From Bemisia tabaci (taxonomy: Eukaryota; Arthropoda; Insecta; Hemiptera; Aleyrodidae): a stretch of DNA of 64,000 bases. The notes beneath the pieces are model-generated. The model saw only the letters and a list, made by a program, of their open reading frames with translations, was not told where the DNA came from and made no database searches. Position 1 is the stretch's first letter; each line of letters starts with the position of its first letter. Positions 22,201 through 34,116 of this stretch are shown one piece after another. The stretch is taken from NCBI RefSeq assembly GCF_918797505.1, contig NC_092800.1:35206263-35270262 (forward strand), in the 5' to 3' direction. The position numbers were made by a program, and so were the translations under genes.

Positions 22201-25200
22201 ATCCTCAACCTTTTTCTGTCTTAAAATATGTTCCCTATAAATTTTCCTGCCTGGATTCCTGTGAAAAAGGAACACCACAAACTAATAAATTTTTAATTTT
22301 TATTGGAAAAAGTTTTGTCCAGAAAATTTGTGTTAGAAAATTTTAAAAGTAGGAAGCATCCTCTCTAGAAGAACAGTATTGGATTAATAAAGAATTGGGG
22401 TAATTATATGTATTTAAAAAGTTGAAGACTATTTAAAGATGCATGGCCTGGAAAGTGTTGCCTGTTAAGAGCCTGAAGAAGTGGAAAAAAAATATAATAC
22501 AGGAGGACATGAGGCAAGACGTAATTTTCCTAAGTCTAGTCCAATGCGTCGATGTAAGATGCGCTTTCTTGAATTTAGTAAGCTGCTTTGCAAATACAAT
22601 CTGACAACAGTTATCCTCCGGAGTCTAAAAAGTTCTTTTACAATGTTTCAGGAATATTTTTGACTGATCTAGTACACATAGATATGGCTCATCCTCATCG
22701 AACTGGCGGCCTAGAATCTGAGCAACGGCAGCTGAAAATGAACAATATTTTAAGAATTATTTCAGCGTTTCAACAATCTGACTACACATTTTTACCTTCT
22801 CGGCCTGATGTTCTTTCTTACTTACGTTCAATTAAATTCATTGATGAGCTTCAAAAATTCGTCGAGGACGATCAATACAAGTAAGAATCATGATTTTTCT
22901 CTCCAAAGCTTTCAAAAATCTTGGTCCATCCTCACATCATGTTTTTGTACTCAAAATTTACTGAGATATTGCCCATTGAACGGACCAGATGCACTGTAGT
23001 TTCTTTTACTTTGGATTAATGGACCAGCATTGAACACTGCTTTTAAACTGTTTGTTGTTATCGAAATATTTATCCCAGATCATACCAAATTTAAGGAATT
23101 ATGGCATTGATGGCAGAAGTGTGGAACCATGTTTCTCCGTTTGCAACGTTGCAGACTTCCCGTCATTCCGTTTTTGTTTCTTTGGAAAACTAGTTCACAT
23201 AATATCTTGAAAACTTCCTGGATTTTGCTTTTCTGTCAGCAGAATATTCTGTGAAAATTTTAAGCCATAAAGTTGTCTTCTTTCTCTTAAAAGAAGTAAA
23301 GTAAGAGCGGAAATGTTGAAACACGACGTGGGAGTTTTGTGGTTTTGCATTTTGACCATCAATATATTACCAATGTGGATGATGTCTTGATCGTGGATGA
23401 TGGTTAACTAAGGACAGAACTTTGGATCGGGCTATTAAAGATTGGAATGTGCAAGGCAGAAAGCGATCGCGATGCTAAATGGGGTTCTCTGGGACCAGAG
23501 GATCTCTAAGGAGACTAAAAGAAAAATTTACAATGTCATCGTGAAGAGTATCGTAACTTACAGGAGTGAAGACATGCTCAGGGCAACTGAGATGGAGTTT
23601 TGGCGGAGGTCTACTGATATCTCAAGGAGAGAGTGTATCCGCAATGAAAAGGTGCGCGAGATAATGGGTGTAGAGAATGACATCGTGCACGATATCAGGT
23701 CCAAGCAGTTGGTCTGGTATGGACATGTGCGAAGGATGGCAGACGATCGGTTGCCCAAGCAGGTTTTTGATTGGGTTCCTCCCGGAAGGTGACAGAGTGG
23801 ACGTCCTGCGAAAGGTTGACGACAAAGAGTGGAGGAGGAGATCAGAAGGCGCCAATTGCTTGATGATCTCCGGGAGGATAGGGGTCAATGGTAATTGGGC
23901 GTCGCAGAGTGCAAGGCTGCGCTGTGAAAGCAACTTTATGTATGTATGGATGATGTCTTACTATGTTTTTCCTTCATTACTACAGCTGTGTTAATAACAT
24001 TTGTAGAAATATTTTGATGGGACAGATTTGATTATATTTTGCTGCTTCATAATCCACAGCTATCAAAACGTAAATTTTCCTTTTACAACTAACCTCTATC
24101 TAAAAGTGAATTGTGTTCCATAATTGAATCTAATGAGTGCATCTCCTTTATGTTTCCAGATTATCTCTAAGGCTAGAACCACCTTCTCCAAGTTTGTCTG
24201 CTTCCAAAGAATCTGTAGTTAGTTCTTGTAAAAATTCCCAGAGTCTGTCACCGACGAAAGGATCATCCTTACTTCAATGCTCCCCTGTTTCAAAATTTGT
24301 TCCTGGCCACAGAAAGTGTCGCAGCCTCGGAACAAAGTAAGTATATTGTGTAGTTCCAACATGTAAGTTGGATTAATTTAACCTAATTGCATTTTACATT
24401 GCCAGACATTGTCTAATTTCCTCTCACGTTTCTTTCCGTAACAAGAACATAAGTCCAAAGCAACATAGTGCCTTGAAACTTTCTGTTGATTTCCCCAGAT
24501 TATGAATGACACACCTTCAAAAGTTTAAAGTAGAATCTTACTTACGTTCCCTGTCAAAGAATACATTGTGAGAGGAAATTTCGGAACATTTGGCTCATTC
24601 TGATCAACACCGGACAATTGTGCTTTTCTTTTCACCACTTAATCAGTTTATTTGAGTGTTCTAAATCATTATTTTTTCTTCGATTTCTGATAACTTTTTA
24701 TATAATCATCTTTTCCTCTCGGTAATGACAACAACTCTTACCATTCAGTATCTAACTCGCTTCTGATCTTTCTATTAACTATGAAAACCAGTATAATCTC
24801 GTAACAGTTAATTATTTCCTAGCCATCGTTAAGTACACATATGTTTTCTGCCCACTAAATGAAAATGTCAATTCCTACAGTACTTGAAAGATTTTAATGT
24901 TTTTTAAAGTCAGGGTTTCTAGAGGTTTTAAAAACTTGGAAAAAAAAGAATGTGTTTTATATCGATCGGAGAAAAGAAATTCTCCTACAGTTTTTGGAGG
25001 CAACAGGACAAACAAATGTTTTCCAAATTCAGAATCACAGGGTAAGAAAAAATTAAGAGATTTCCCGAAACAGATCCAAGGTACACTTTTTGGTTTTCTC
25101 TCATTTATGCACCGATTTTTAATGAACTGAGAAATTCAATTTTCCAGCATTGGAGAGGAATTTTGTTACATTATAATTGATCGAAAAAAAATCACAGAAT

Positions 25201-28200
25201 TTCTATCATTTTAATCAAGGGTCTGTAAACGGGAGACTTTGTGTGAGAAAGTGTGTATACATACCTAAATTTGTGGTTGTCCATTTGTATTTTAAGCTCT
25301 TAATCGTTCGCTACGGAAAATGTATAACATGCATTTAAGTCTGTAGACCCTTTTGAAGTAATCGGCAGTGCATTTGTTGTATGAGCAATGCAACATTAAA
25401 CTAAAATCTATGGATTCCATCCAAGTTGTACATTTTGTAGGCTTTTAAAAATTCCTTACTAACAGCTCTTGTTTTCGTCATCGAGCTTTTGCACCGGGAT
25501 TGCACTTTAGCATTACTGCTTTCTTCACCCTTTTGTTTCCACAGCCAGGCAAACAATTTTGCACAGATATTTAAGGTGCCTACCTAAATTTGTGGTTGTC
25601 CATTTGTATTTTAAGCTCTTAATCGTGTGCTGCGGAAAATGTAAAACATGCATAAGACACATGGGTTTGCAAATGGTTAAATTAGTCTTGAAGTCATTTT
25701 GATAATCAGCTAGTAGATAAAATCTGAATTCTAGAATCCTCATGTAAGTTCTGCTTCAGATTTTAAATAGACAGGAAAAGTAGACAATTAATAGACCTTT
25801 AGATAGGGAAGAATGTGACTATTGTACATGAGAATTATAGCCAACTAAGAAGACTTTTCAAAGGAAAAACTGCCCCAAAATCAACTTAAGCACGTAAAAT
25901 TTGTCTAAAATTCATTCTGCATCACACAGTTTGCAGAAAGTGTGAAAAAAACGTTCTTGTAAGTGGGAAAGATTTTTTGTTTATTTTCTTTACGTCTCTT
26001 CTTATCTCTCCCTTGTCACAATTGATTGACAGTGACCAAGAAAAAATGTGCCTGCAGATGCGGTATCAAAAATACGTGCTATGTACCATGCAAAAAGAAT
26101 CAATGAACAGATTTTGAACATCTCTCGTGTTCTCAGCTGGATTAATGTTCAACATTACCCATAAAAGTCTACATACAGTCTACTTCTCGAAAAGTGGCTG
26201 TAAAAGGGCAGAGTCTTGTGAAAGGCTTATTTTATTCTTAGTGGGATACTTGTCTTTGGCAAGCTTGAGTCCTTGAACCCTGTATCTACCTGCGTTTGAT
26301 GTCATGAAAATACCCTAAGCCAGTTATTTACTCCACCCCTCCTCCACCTCACGTTGGCCACTATCTGTCTCACGAAGATTGTATGTCCTCGGCAGTATCA
26401 CCTATCAGCAACAGTCACACTCTCAAACTGCCTGGAGGTCTATCGATTACTCACTTTCTTTATGATCAGTGTCTATTATGATTGTAATATTTGACTTTAA
26501 AGTCGACACTCAATTTCAACCTTGTTGTTAGAACACAGCTTTTCATTTTTTTTCATGACCAGTCTCTGAAAACTTGTACCATAAAATTTTCTCTAATTTT
26601 ATCATTCTAAGAAAATCAAACCAATTTTTTCTGAAGACATTATACTGAAGGAAAAAGAATCCTTTTAATTTTTTTTTATTATTTAGATTATTTTCCTGTC
26701 TAATTTGAGTTCAAAGGAAATGTCCAGCGTCAAAAATTGAGATTTGTGTTTTCAGAGTTTATGTGTCGATTTATAACAATTAAAACTGAAGTCTGAAGGA
26801 TTTTCTACCAAAGCAAATCCTGGAAACAGAAGGGTTGAAACACGTTTGGACTACATTTTGCAATTAGGACCTACAATTTCTGGTTCATCTTTAAAAACAC
26901 TTATGTGCCTTGGGAAACTCATAGTGCATATGTTGTTTCTAAACTGAGCTAGAAATTGTAGTTCTTAATCGCAAAATGTAGTCCATTTGGATGGATTTAA
27001 CCGGAATCAGTCTAACTGCATTTGTACTTCATCTTGCAATTAGGAACTTTAATCTCTGACTCAGTTTAGAAACAATGTATGCACCATGAGTTTCTCTGCG
27101 CACATAATGTGTTTTTACGGATGAGCCAAAAATTTTAGTTCCAAATTTCAAAATATAGTCTGCTTAATGGAGCCTAATTTTCTCTCATGTATTAATTTTC
27201 AACTTAAAACTAAGCTACTCAACGCCTCTGAGCCCTCTATATTGACAGTGTAAGTCGGCAATCACATAACTCATTTGCTGTGTCTTAAAATCTTCGCCTT
27301 TATGTTATTTTTTTAAAGGATAACAAATTTACATCATTCCCTTAAGTTTTTGCAGAATTTTCTTTGCACAGAGAAGAAAAATCACAGCAGTTTTAAAGAA
27401 TTGCCGTGGGGTAGTTTCCTGTTTAAAAAATAAAGTATGACAGTAAGCCTGCGACGTCGCAAATGGAGTTATGTGATTGCCGACTTACACCGTCAATATA
27501 CTTACGAATTACAAGTTTCAGTGTTGCTAAGCTTTCTGTTTGAAATGTAAAACAGAGAAAATTAGGGAACATCTAATGTAGTTTAACTGGTTTCGGTTTA
27601 CCCATTTGTCACAATTACCTGAAGATTCATTAACAAAAATATGTCTATCTGTAGATATCGTAGCACAAGCCTTCCAAGAAACTTTTATAAGGGAGCTCCG
27701 CTTTCTTTGGTTAATACTTTGGGGTGAGTTCATATGCGGTTCTGGACTCTTGAGCATGATACTCTCTATCATTCGTTGATTCTTGTTATCTTGTAATTCT
27801 TCTTGACAATTTTATTTTAAATTCAAACATATGACTTATTATGCAGAGAAATGCTCATAACTTCCCCTTAAATTTTTCACAGCGGTCCCCTTTGCTTTTC
27901 TGAATTATATATTTTTTCCTCTCTTTTCCCTTGAATTTGTTTCCATATTTGTATACTTAGCGTGCTTAGCGGCTTTTCCCTCTTTTAATCAAGTAGAATG
28001 CAGAAAAGCTTTGTTGAGCCAAATCTATCTTATAGTATGCATGCTATTCGATGTTCGTAACTCGTTTAGGATTTCTGTCTATCTGTTGCTGCCACCTCTT
28101 TCATCCTTTCAATCTTATTTTTGCAATAGCTCCATCTGTTATCCATCCTAAATTTTGCTCTAATAAAGAATTCGCATTTGTATGTCGATGACTCAAGTCG

Positions 28201-31200
28201 AAAAATGAGTAGCGCCGATTGCAACATTGCTGATCTCTACTTGTATTTTATATTTTTAAAATGAAACTAACCATCACATTTTTTACAAAATTTGCTGTAC
28301 CACATCTTCCCCCATTTATTAACAGATGTTCATGAGATATTTCGGTAGTATACAGATATTTTTTTTATACTTTTATGATGAAGTACAATAAGAGAGTCTT
28401 AAATACTGCATTAGAGATACGCATTTTTCAACTTCAGCCATCAATGTGGGTGATAATACTTTGTTAAATGATGATGAGGAAAACGCTTCTATGTGGGACC
28501 TATTTGCAGCATACCTAAGACAAAAGCATTTGGCTTTGTAAATGTAAATGCAATTAATGTGTCTCAAGGTGTGTCTGAAATGGAAAAGAGTCTAATATCA
28601 ATGATATCTATAGAATATGAAGAGGCATTTAAAGTAAACTTTAAATCAAGCTAAACTTTTTGTCTTTAACTTTTATAAGAAGGTATTTTTTCCTTGATTT
28701 TTTCTCCTTTTTTTGACTTGCATGAGATCCGTTTGTTCATGTAAGTTTGTTTCAACGCCAAGCAACCATTCTCTTTCGTAGTTAAAGGTGTAAAGAAATC
28801 ATACAATTCAAGTTGTTAGAGATTAGAATTTTTTGTTTGTTTTTTTAATGTTTCTTGGTTTGTAACTCATATCCTAATTTTGTCCAAATGTTTCTTGATT
28901 TTCTGGACAAATTATTTTTAAAATATTGGGACTAAGGTTTCTTATCAGGTTTAGCACTTGAAGATGCTATGAGTATTATGCCACAGGAAAGCGATACATG
29001 ACAATTTATTTTCATTGGTTGCATTAAAAGAGGTTATAACATAGTTTCTGTTTGAATCCAATCTGATATAAAGTAGAATTCATTCTGATGTAATGACTGG
29101 TAGCATCTACTCTGTTACATTAAGTAGCCATCATTTCATTTTTTTCTAGGCTAATCTTTCTGGTGCCACTAGTGGCAAATTAGAAACTAGCATGAAGTTT
29201 TGCCCTTTTTGTCACTTTTTAAATTTAAATATAATGATGACTCAACAGTAATAAAATGGAAAATCTCCTAATTTCAGAAAATACTTTTCTCTATCGGTCT
29301 GCCAAAAATTTAGGATGAAAAAACATGCTGTTATCCAAAGTACTAGGGAGGTTTTTCGAGGAAATATCTGTAATGTCAACTTTAACAGCTGAATTTATAC
29401 TTCTATTCTCTTCATAAATGTGACATCCATTAAAAAAAAAAAATAATAATAAAACTGATTGCATTTTTTTCTCACGGGAAAGTATTCATTCATATTTTTC
29501 ATTCACCACATTGATTGTTCCTTTAATCTAGGAGAGCCAATCTATGCAGAGAGCTACTCCTTTGCAGATTATTCTGAGCAGTGAAACAGATTCCTGCCTG
29601 TGCCTACCGAATTTTCTCTCTTTTTCTTTTGCATTTTGCATTCTCCTATCCTCACTGAATATTTTTTTCTTTTCCAGCATCTTTAGTCGACAACCATCAA
29701 GCACCAGAATTCGGCATTTACTTGATGACTCAGTTCTTGAAGAGTTACCATCCAGTGGAATTACACCCCAAGCCCTTAAGTATGTGAATGCTTTTGACTG
29801 ATTTTATTATTTTTTCTTTAACAAAATTATCTAATTAAAACTTGGACTAATAGGTAAAACTCACATCAGATTAGTCTGAAGTTATTTACTTTTGACTACC
29901 ATGTCCAATAGGCAATTTCATGGATCAGCGCTCATGGCAGTGTTGTCTTAGGTCAATCAGGGATCACCATTCAAAGGCTGCTGCTAAGTTGCTTGCAAAT
30001 GGAAAATCAACAAAAATCAATTTATCTGACACAAGATTTGCATCAGCAATGTAATGCTGCATTCACTATTTTAAGAGATAACACAGCATTGACGTTAAAC
30101 AGATCGTCTAGAAAGGCATTCTCTCTAAGAAAAAAATTGTGGTCTACTTTCAAAGTGAACCAAAGATTACTCAGACACACAAGGCACACAATAGGGAGAG
30201 GAGGGTGGCTGTAAGTTCAGGACAAAAGTACGAAAATGGTGTAAATTCGTCTGAAAGTGTTTAGTTTTTTTTTTATCTCACGTATATCTCACGTATCTCA
30301 CGAGGCTGCATGAATAACGTTTGAAGGATTTATCTTGTATGTATCTATTTTTTAATTTTTTCTAAGTGTCATCTCTTTTATTGCAGAAACGGAGGGCTCT
30401 TGGAGGATTTTGTAGATCTACCTGAATCAAAAGAATCAAGTCAGCAAGGCTGCTTGCGTAGGAAAACATTGATGAAAAATGGACATAAGCCCTCTATCAA
30501 ATCGTGGCAGAGATATTGGGTCGAGCTATGTCATGCAGCTTTAATATTCTATCCTCCAAAATGTTTCTCTGGGTAAGTTTTTAATTTTTGTCTGCTTTGG
30601 TTCTATCTTGGCATGATTTCCTGAAAATTCAAAATTTTATACGAGGGCTGTCCCAAAAGAAACCGGACTTTTGTCATAGAAGGCGAACTAAGCGTCGTAA
30701 TGAAGTTTTCTTGGGCTTGTTTGAAAGCTGATAAACTACAGAATATACTTGTTTTTACAGAATGCAAAAATTCGTATTGGTAAGGAAACTACACGCTTTG
30801 GAATAAAGGAAAGTCGAACTCGAGTTGCGATTTTTGTCTTTATTTCAAGAAAAATTTAGATACAACTTTAAAAAAAACCCAGTTTTCAAGTTAAAAACTT
30901 CATTGCTCTCTTATTCAAATGCTTAAAAATAAGGATATTAACATTTTAAGCAGCTTATCAAGTCATCACCTATCCCCTTCAAAATACTCGCCAGCTTTGT
31001 CGATGCATTTTTGCCTCCGTTTCTTCGATTGGGAGAAACACTGTTGGAAATCCTCAGATTTGAATGATCGCAATTCCTACAAGGTGCTCTATTGGATTTC
31101 CGGAATGGTTATTGAAAACGTCGACCTTTCAAGGTAGATTTAAGTCGTGGAAATAAGAAAAAATCACACGGAGCCAGGTCAGGTCACCGTGTAGGAATTG

Positions 31201-34116
31201 CGATCATTCAAATCTGAGGATTTCCAACAGTGTTTCTCCCAATCGAAGAAACGGTGGCAAAAATGCATCGACAAAGCTGGCGAGTATTTTGAAGGGGATA
31301 GGTGATGACTTGGTAAGCTGCTTAAAATGTTAATATCCTTATTTTTAAGCATTTGAATAAGAGAGCAACGAAGTTTTTAACTTGAAAACTGGGTTTTTTT
31401 TAAAGTTGTATCTAAATTTTTCTTGAAATAAAGACAAAAATCGCAACTCGAGTTTGACTTTCCTTTATTCCAAAGCGTGTAGTTTCCTTACCAATACGAA
31501 TTTTTGCATTCTGTAAAAACAAGTATATTTTGTAGCTTATCAGCTTTCAAACAAGCCCAAGAAAACTTCATTACGACGCTTAGTTCGCCTTCTATGATAA
31601 AAGTCCGGTTTCTTTTGGGACAGCCCTTGTATTGCACTCAATGATGTAATCAAATTATATTCCCACAAAATTAAAACCAATCATCTCATTTTGTATTTTC
31701 TTTTATGGAGGTACAATTACTGGCAACAGAATAGAAAATAGTTGTGATGTAAATATTTTGCTCCTGTAATTAACGTCATAAATACCTATAAATATGATGC
31801 ATTATTTCCCTGTAGACATCATCTGGTAGTCATGTTCAATTTTTTAGCAAAATCAACTTTTACAAAGGAAGATTTTTGAAAATGTCAAATTTTACCATAA
31901 TTTGCTTACTGTTTTTGGAATTTTTCAATTGAAATTTTTAGTGACAATAATTTATCTATAAATCCCATGTTTGCAGGGTTTTTTTTATATTACTGAGCGT
32001 AATATTAGTCAAAGCACCTAATTTGACGGTGTAAGACAGCAATCACATAACTTGGTTTGTGACGTCGCAGACTTCCTGTCATGCTTTATTTCTTAAACAG
32101 AAAACTACTCCATAGTAAATTCTTAAAACTGCCGTGATTTTCCTTCTCTGTGCAAAGAAATTTCTGCAAAAACTTCTAGGAATGATGTCACTTTGTTCTC
32201 CTTTAAAGAAATAACATAGAGGCGGAGATTTTCAGGCACCACAAATGAGATATGTGATAGTGGACTTACGACATCGAATTACATATTTTTCACCTACATA
32301 TCTACTCAAAAAGTTGTAAACAAAATTATTTTTTTTTAAAATGAAATTTTCAAGAATCCCTAATGAAGTGCACAGCTCAGATTTTGAAGAGATTATTGGC
32401 GATGAATGATGAATCCATTAATTAATGAGTATCACCATAGATCGCATATGCCAAAGGGTTTGTTAGTTTGTAAAGTTTTTCACGTTGACAGATGAACTCG
32501 AAGATAATTATAGCAATTATCTTCAACCACTCTTAGCAACTGTTTAAAAAAAAGGAGTATGTGGTGAGTTGTAGATCAATTCGAACTGTGTGCCTCATGG
32601 GTAACCTCGGCAAAGTGTACATTCTGCAAATTTCAAAGTTTGCTAATGTCGTCACCTTCCAGGCAAAGTATCACAAGCGCCATGCGACGTTTAAAAATTT
32701 CCGCCGCCATTTTATTTTTTTACAGAGAAATTGTTCAACGAAGCTGTCCGAAAATTTTACTGAATTTTCTTTGTGCTGCCAATAAAATTTAGTGAAATTT
32801 CCAAACAGACTCAACCAACAATTTCTCAGTAAAGAAATAAAATGGCGGCGGAAATTTTTAAACGTCGCATGGCGCTTGTGATACTTTGCCTGGAAGGTGA
32901 CGATGTTATCATTCCAGTCAGTGGAAAAAAAAAACAAAACGTTGATAAGTAAAATTTTGTGTTTGATTTCAGATCGGAAAGAAGTGATTACAAACGAGAT
33001 GCGTGTAAAACATATCCAATTAATGATTGTATCGTTCGCCAGGGAGACTCACCAGATGTGTTCTTTTTACATGATCCTAACAGATGTAAGTTTCTCACAC
33101 ATTTTCATTATTCACATTCATTATACACATTTCACGTGATATTATTTCGAAGATTCATTGATTTGTCATAATTTGTAAAATGTATAATTTTGAAGTGAAT
33201 AGCATTTCCCAAAATTTCCTTTTTTTACATGATCTCATTTTCAAAAACATGTCAGTACCCTAGAGCCAAAAGGTACATAACTCACACTTTTGGAATAATC
33301 GAGTCATTGGCGTTTTTGAAATCTCCATTAACGGTTCTGTGTGTGTAAAACATTTGGTAGCCCTATCTTACGCTGGTTATGAGATATGGAGTTTCAATAA
33401 TTGCGATTTACATCGGAATCAATGAGGCCGATGCGCGGTTTTCCCCTAATATGGAAAAGACTAAAGGGGAGTTAGGCACCTCTTGGGTCTGGGCTACTGA
33501 TATTTGAACTTAATAAAAAATCTTGAACTCCTACTCTGTTCCAACCCTATAGTTTCTGAGTGACTTCTGTACCTTGAGAGTACAGGGTTACCAACTAAAA
33601 GTCAAGATTTTGTCAAGTGACAAACATTTAATTTTTAAGAGAAGGTGTTGTTAAGGGCCAAAATCTGTCCTGTTTTAGGACTGACATTAGACCCACCGTA
33701 AATTTCTGTATCACTGACATTTTTTTTTAGAGGTTGAAAAGTCATTTGAAAACCTGGAAAAGTCGGGGAGTTTTTCCCACTTCAATAATACATTTCAATA
33801 AAATCTAGTGTCATGTGTAAGAATTACACAATTTTAAAATTTTCCCTTCAGATCATGGGTAGTTGATAAAAAAATTTTAGGCAATTTTGAAACGGCAATA
33901 AACTGTGTTTCTCTTTAAATAATGAATCAATTTTTTTTCTACTGAAACTTTTTACTTTATTCAAGTGTCATTTTTTTTTTTCTAGGCAACACCTACAAAT
34001 TTCGCGCAGAAAGTCAGTCAGCAGCTCTGCTTTGGTATCACGAGCTTAAGAAATCCCTCTCAAATCTCCAACAAAATCTTAAACCTCCGTCAGCAAATCT
34101 CATCTCTTTTGAATAA
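15886..34116 (+). CDS. RalGPS: RalGPS-type Ral guanine nucleotide exchange factor (RasGEF + PH), 11 coding exons
   Basis: Coding exons: 15886-15978, 16869-17068, 17532-17778, 18387-18550, 21997-22139, 22652-22880, 24160-24336, 29678-29779, 30387-30572, 32973-33085, 33986-34116. All phases agree, giving 1785 nt and 594 residues (vertebrate RALGPS1/2 are about 560-580). Residues about 127-359 form a RasGEF/CDC25 catalytic domain, recognisable by [27 protein letters not shown] and MNNILRII. Residues about 360-450 are a Ser/Pro-rich linker that keeps the RalGPS signature [10 protein letters not shown]. Residues about 470-590 are the PH domain ([19 protein letters not shown]), ending in the family-typical NLISFE. 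The family exchanges GDP for GTP on Ral, lacks the REM domain of other RasGEFs, and uses the PH domain for membrane binding and the linker for SH3 contacts. The start is uncertain: the reading frame stays open to the 15865 acceptor, so an upstream exon may supply the true ATG. Residues 1-125 show no domain I recognise. The intron after 18550 has a GC donor. Confidence 0.93.
16244..16286. repeat. Poly-T tract
   Basis: An uninterrupted run of about 43 T in a RalGPS intron; likely polymorphic and error-prone in assembly. Confidence 0.9.
16720..16803. repeat. Family H fragment in RalGPS intron 2
   Basis: cgccagggaatttcaccaaa and tctgtggcaaccctg match the right end of the family H repeats at 12288 and 9804. 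Confidence 0.6.
19118..21953. mobile_element. Non-autonomous hAT element with 1 kb inverted-repeat arms
   Basis: Ends are CAGGGATGGATTT and the complement of AAATCCGTCCCTG, flanked by a perfect 8-bp target duplication ATTACGCA (19110-19117 and 21954-21961). TIR sequence and 8-bp duplication are hAT hallmarks. Inside, 19423-20441 and 20701-21724 are near-perfect inverted copies around a 259-bp spacer. Each arm holds two diverged direct units about 492 bp apart. No transposase ORF. It sits in the RalGPS intron 18551-21996. Confidence 0.93.
23444..23952 (+). pseudogene. 3' end of a non-LTR retrotransposon (RT C-terminal remnant)
   Basis: The translation has the LINE RT C-terminal pattern: a core ending [19 protein letters not shown] followed by WVPPGR. 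It then shifts frame and continues as a [13 protein letters not shown] terminus, with a short tgtatgta-type tail at 23938-23950. Only the distal end is present, as expected of a 5'-truncated insertion. It lies in the RalGPS intron 22881-24159. RTE-like is my best guess; the clade is uncertain. Confidence 0.7.
25255..25665. repeat. Direct repeat pair in a RalGPS intron
   Basis: About 85 bp starting tacctaaatttgtggttgtc occurs near 25263 and again near 25582, about 93% identical by eye, with a unique spacer. No TIRs. The rest of intron 24337-29677 holds family B and C MITEs and otherwise unrecognised AT-rich DNA. Confidence 0.75.
26848..26984. mobile_element. MITE family C, copy 1
   Basis: GGACTACATTTTGCAATTAGG at the left and cgcaaaatgtagtcc at the right. 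A second copy follows at about 27023-27162; others are at 12539, 35105 and 62249. Confidence 0.8.
27243..27495. mobile_element. MITE family B, copy 1
   Basis: TGACAGTGTAAGTCGGCAAT at the left and attgccgacttacaccgtca at the right, with cacagcagttttaaagaatt in the core. Copies are also at 32024-32276 and 52200-52451. Confidence 0.85.
30642..31629. mobile_element. Fold-back mariner-type element (transposase 3' remnant duplicated in inverted orientation)
   Basis: TA duplications at 30640-30641 and 31630-31631 flank TIRs starting CGAGGGCTGTCCCAAAAG. Left arm about 30642-31081 and right arm about 31190-31629 are near-perfect inverted copies. The + strand of the right arm encodes a mariner transposase C-terminus, recognisable as DFQQCF and AGEYFEGD followed by a stop; the left arm carries the same on the - strand. 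The middle holds a further piece ([10 protein letters not shown] on the - strand). Non-functional; in a RalGPS intron. Confidence 0.88.
32024..32276. mobile_element. MITE family B, copy 2
   Basis: tgacggtgtaagacagcaat end, inverted tggacttacgacatcg end; reversed relative to 27243. In the last-but-one RalGPS intron group (30573-32972). Confidence 0.8.
32650..32902. mobile_element. Palindromic MITE family F, copy 2
   Basis: CGTCACCTTCCAGGCAAAG ends with a 4-bp duplication ATGT (32646-32649 and 32903-32906). Very close to the copy at 3168-3418; arms almost fully complementary. Confidence 0.88.
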
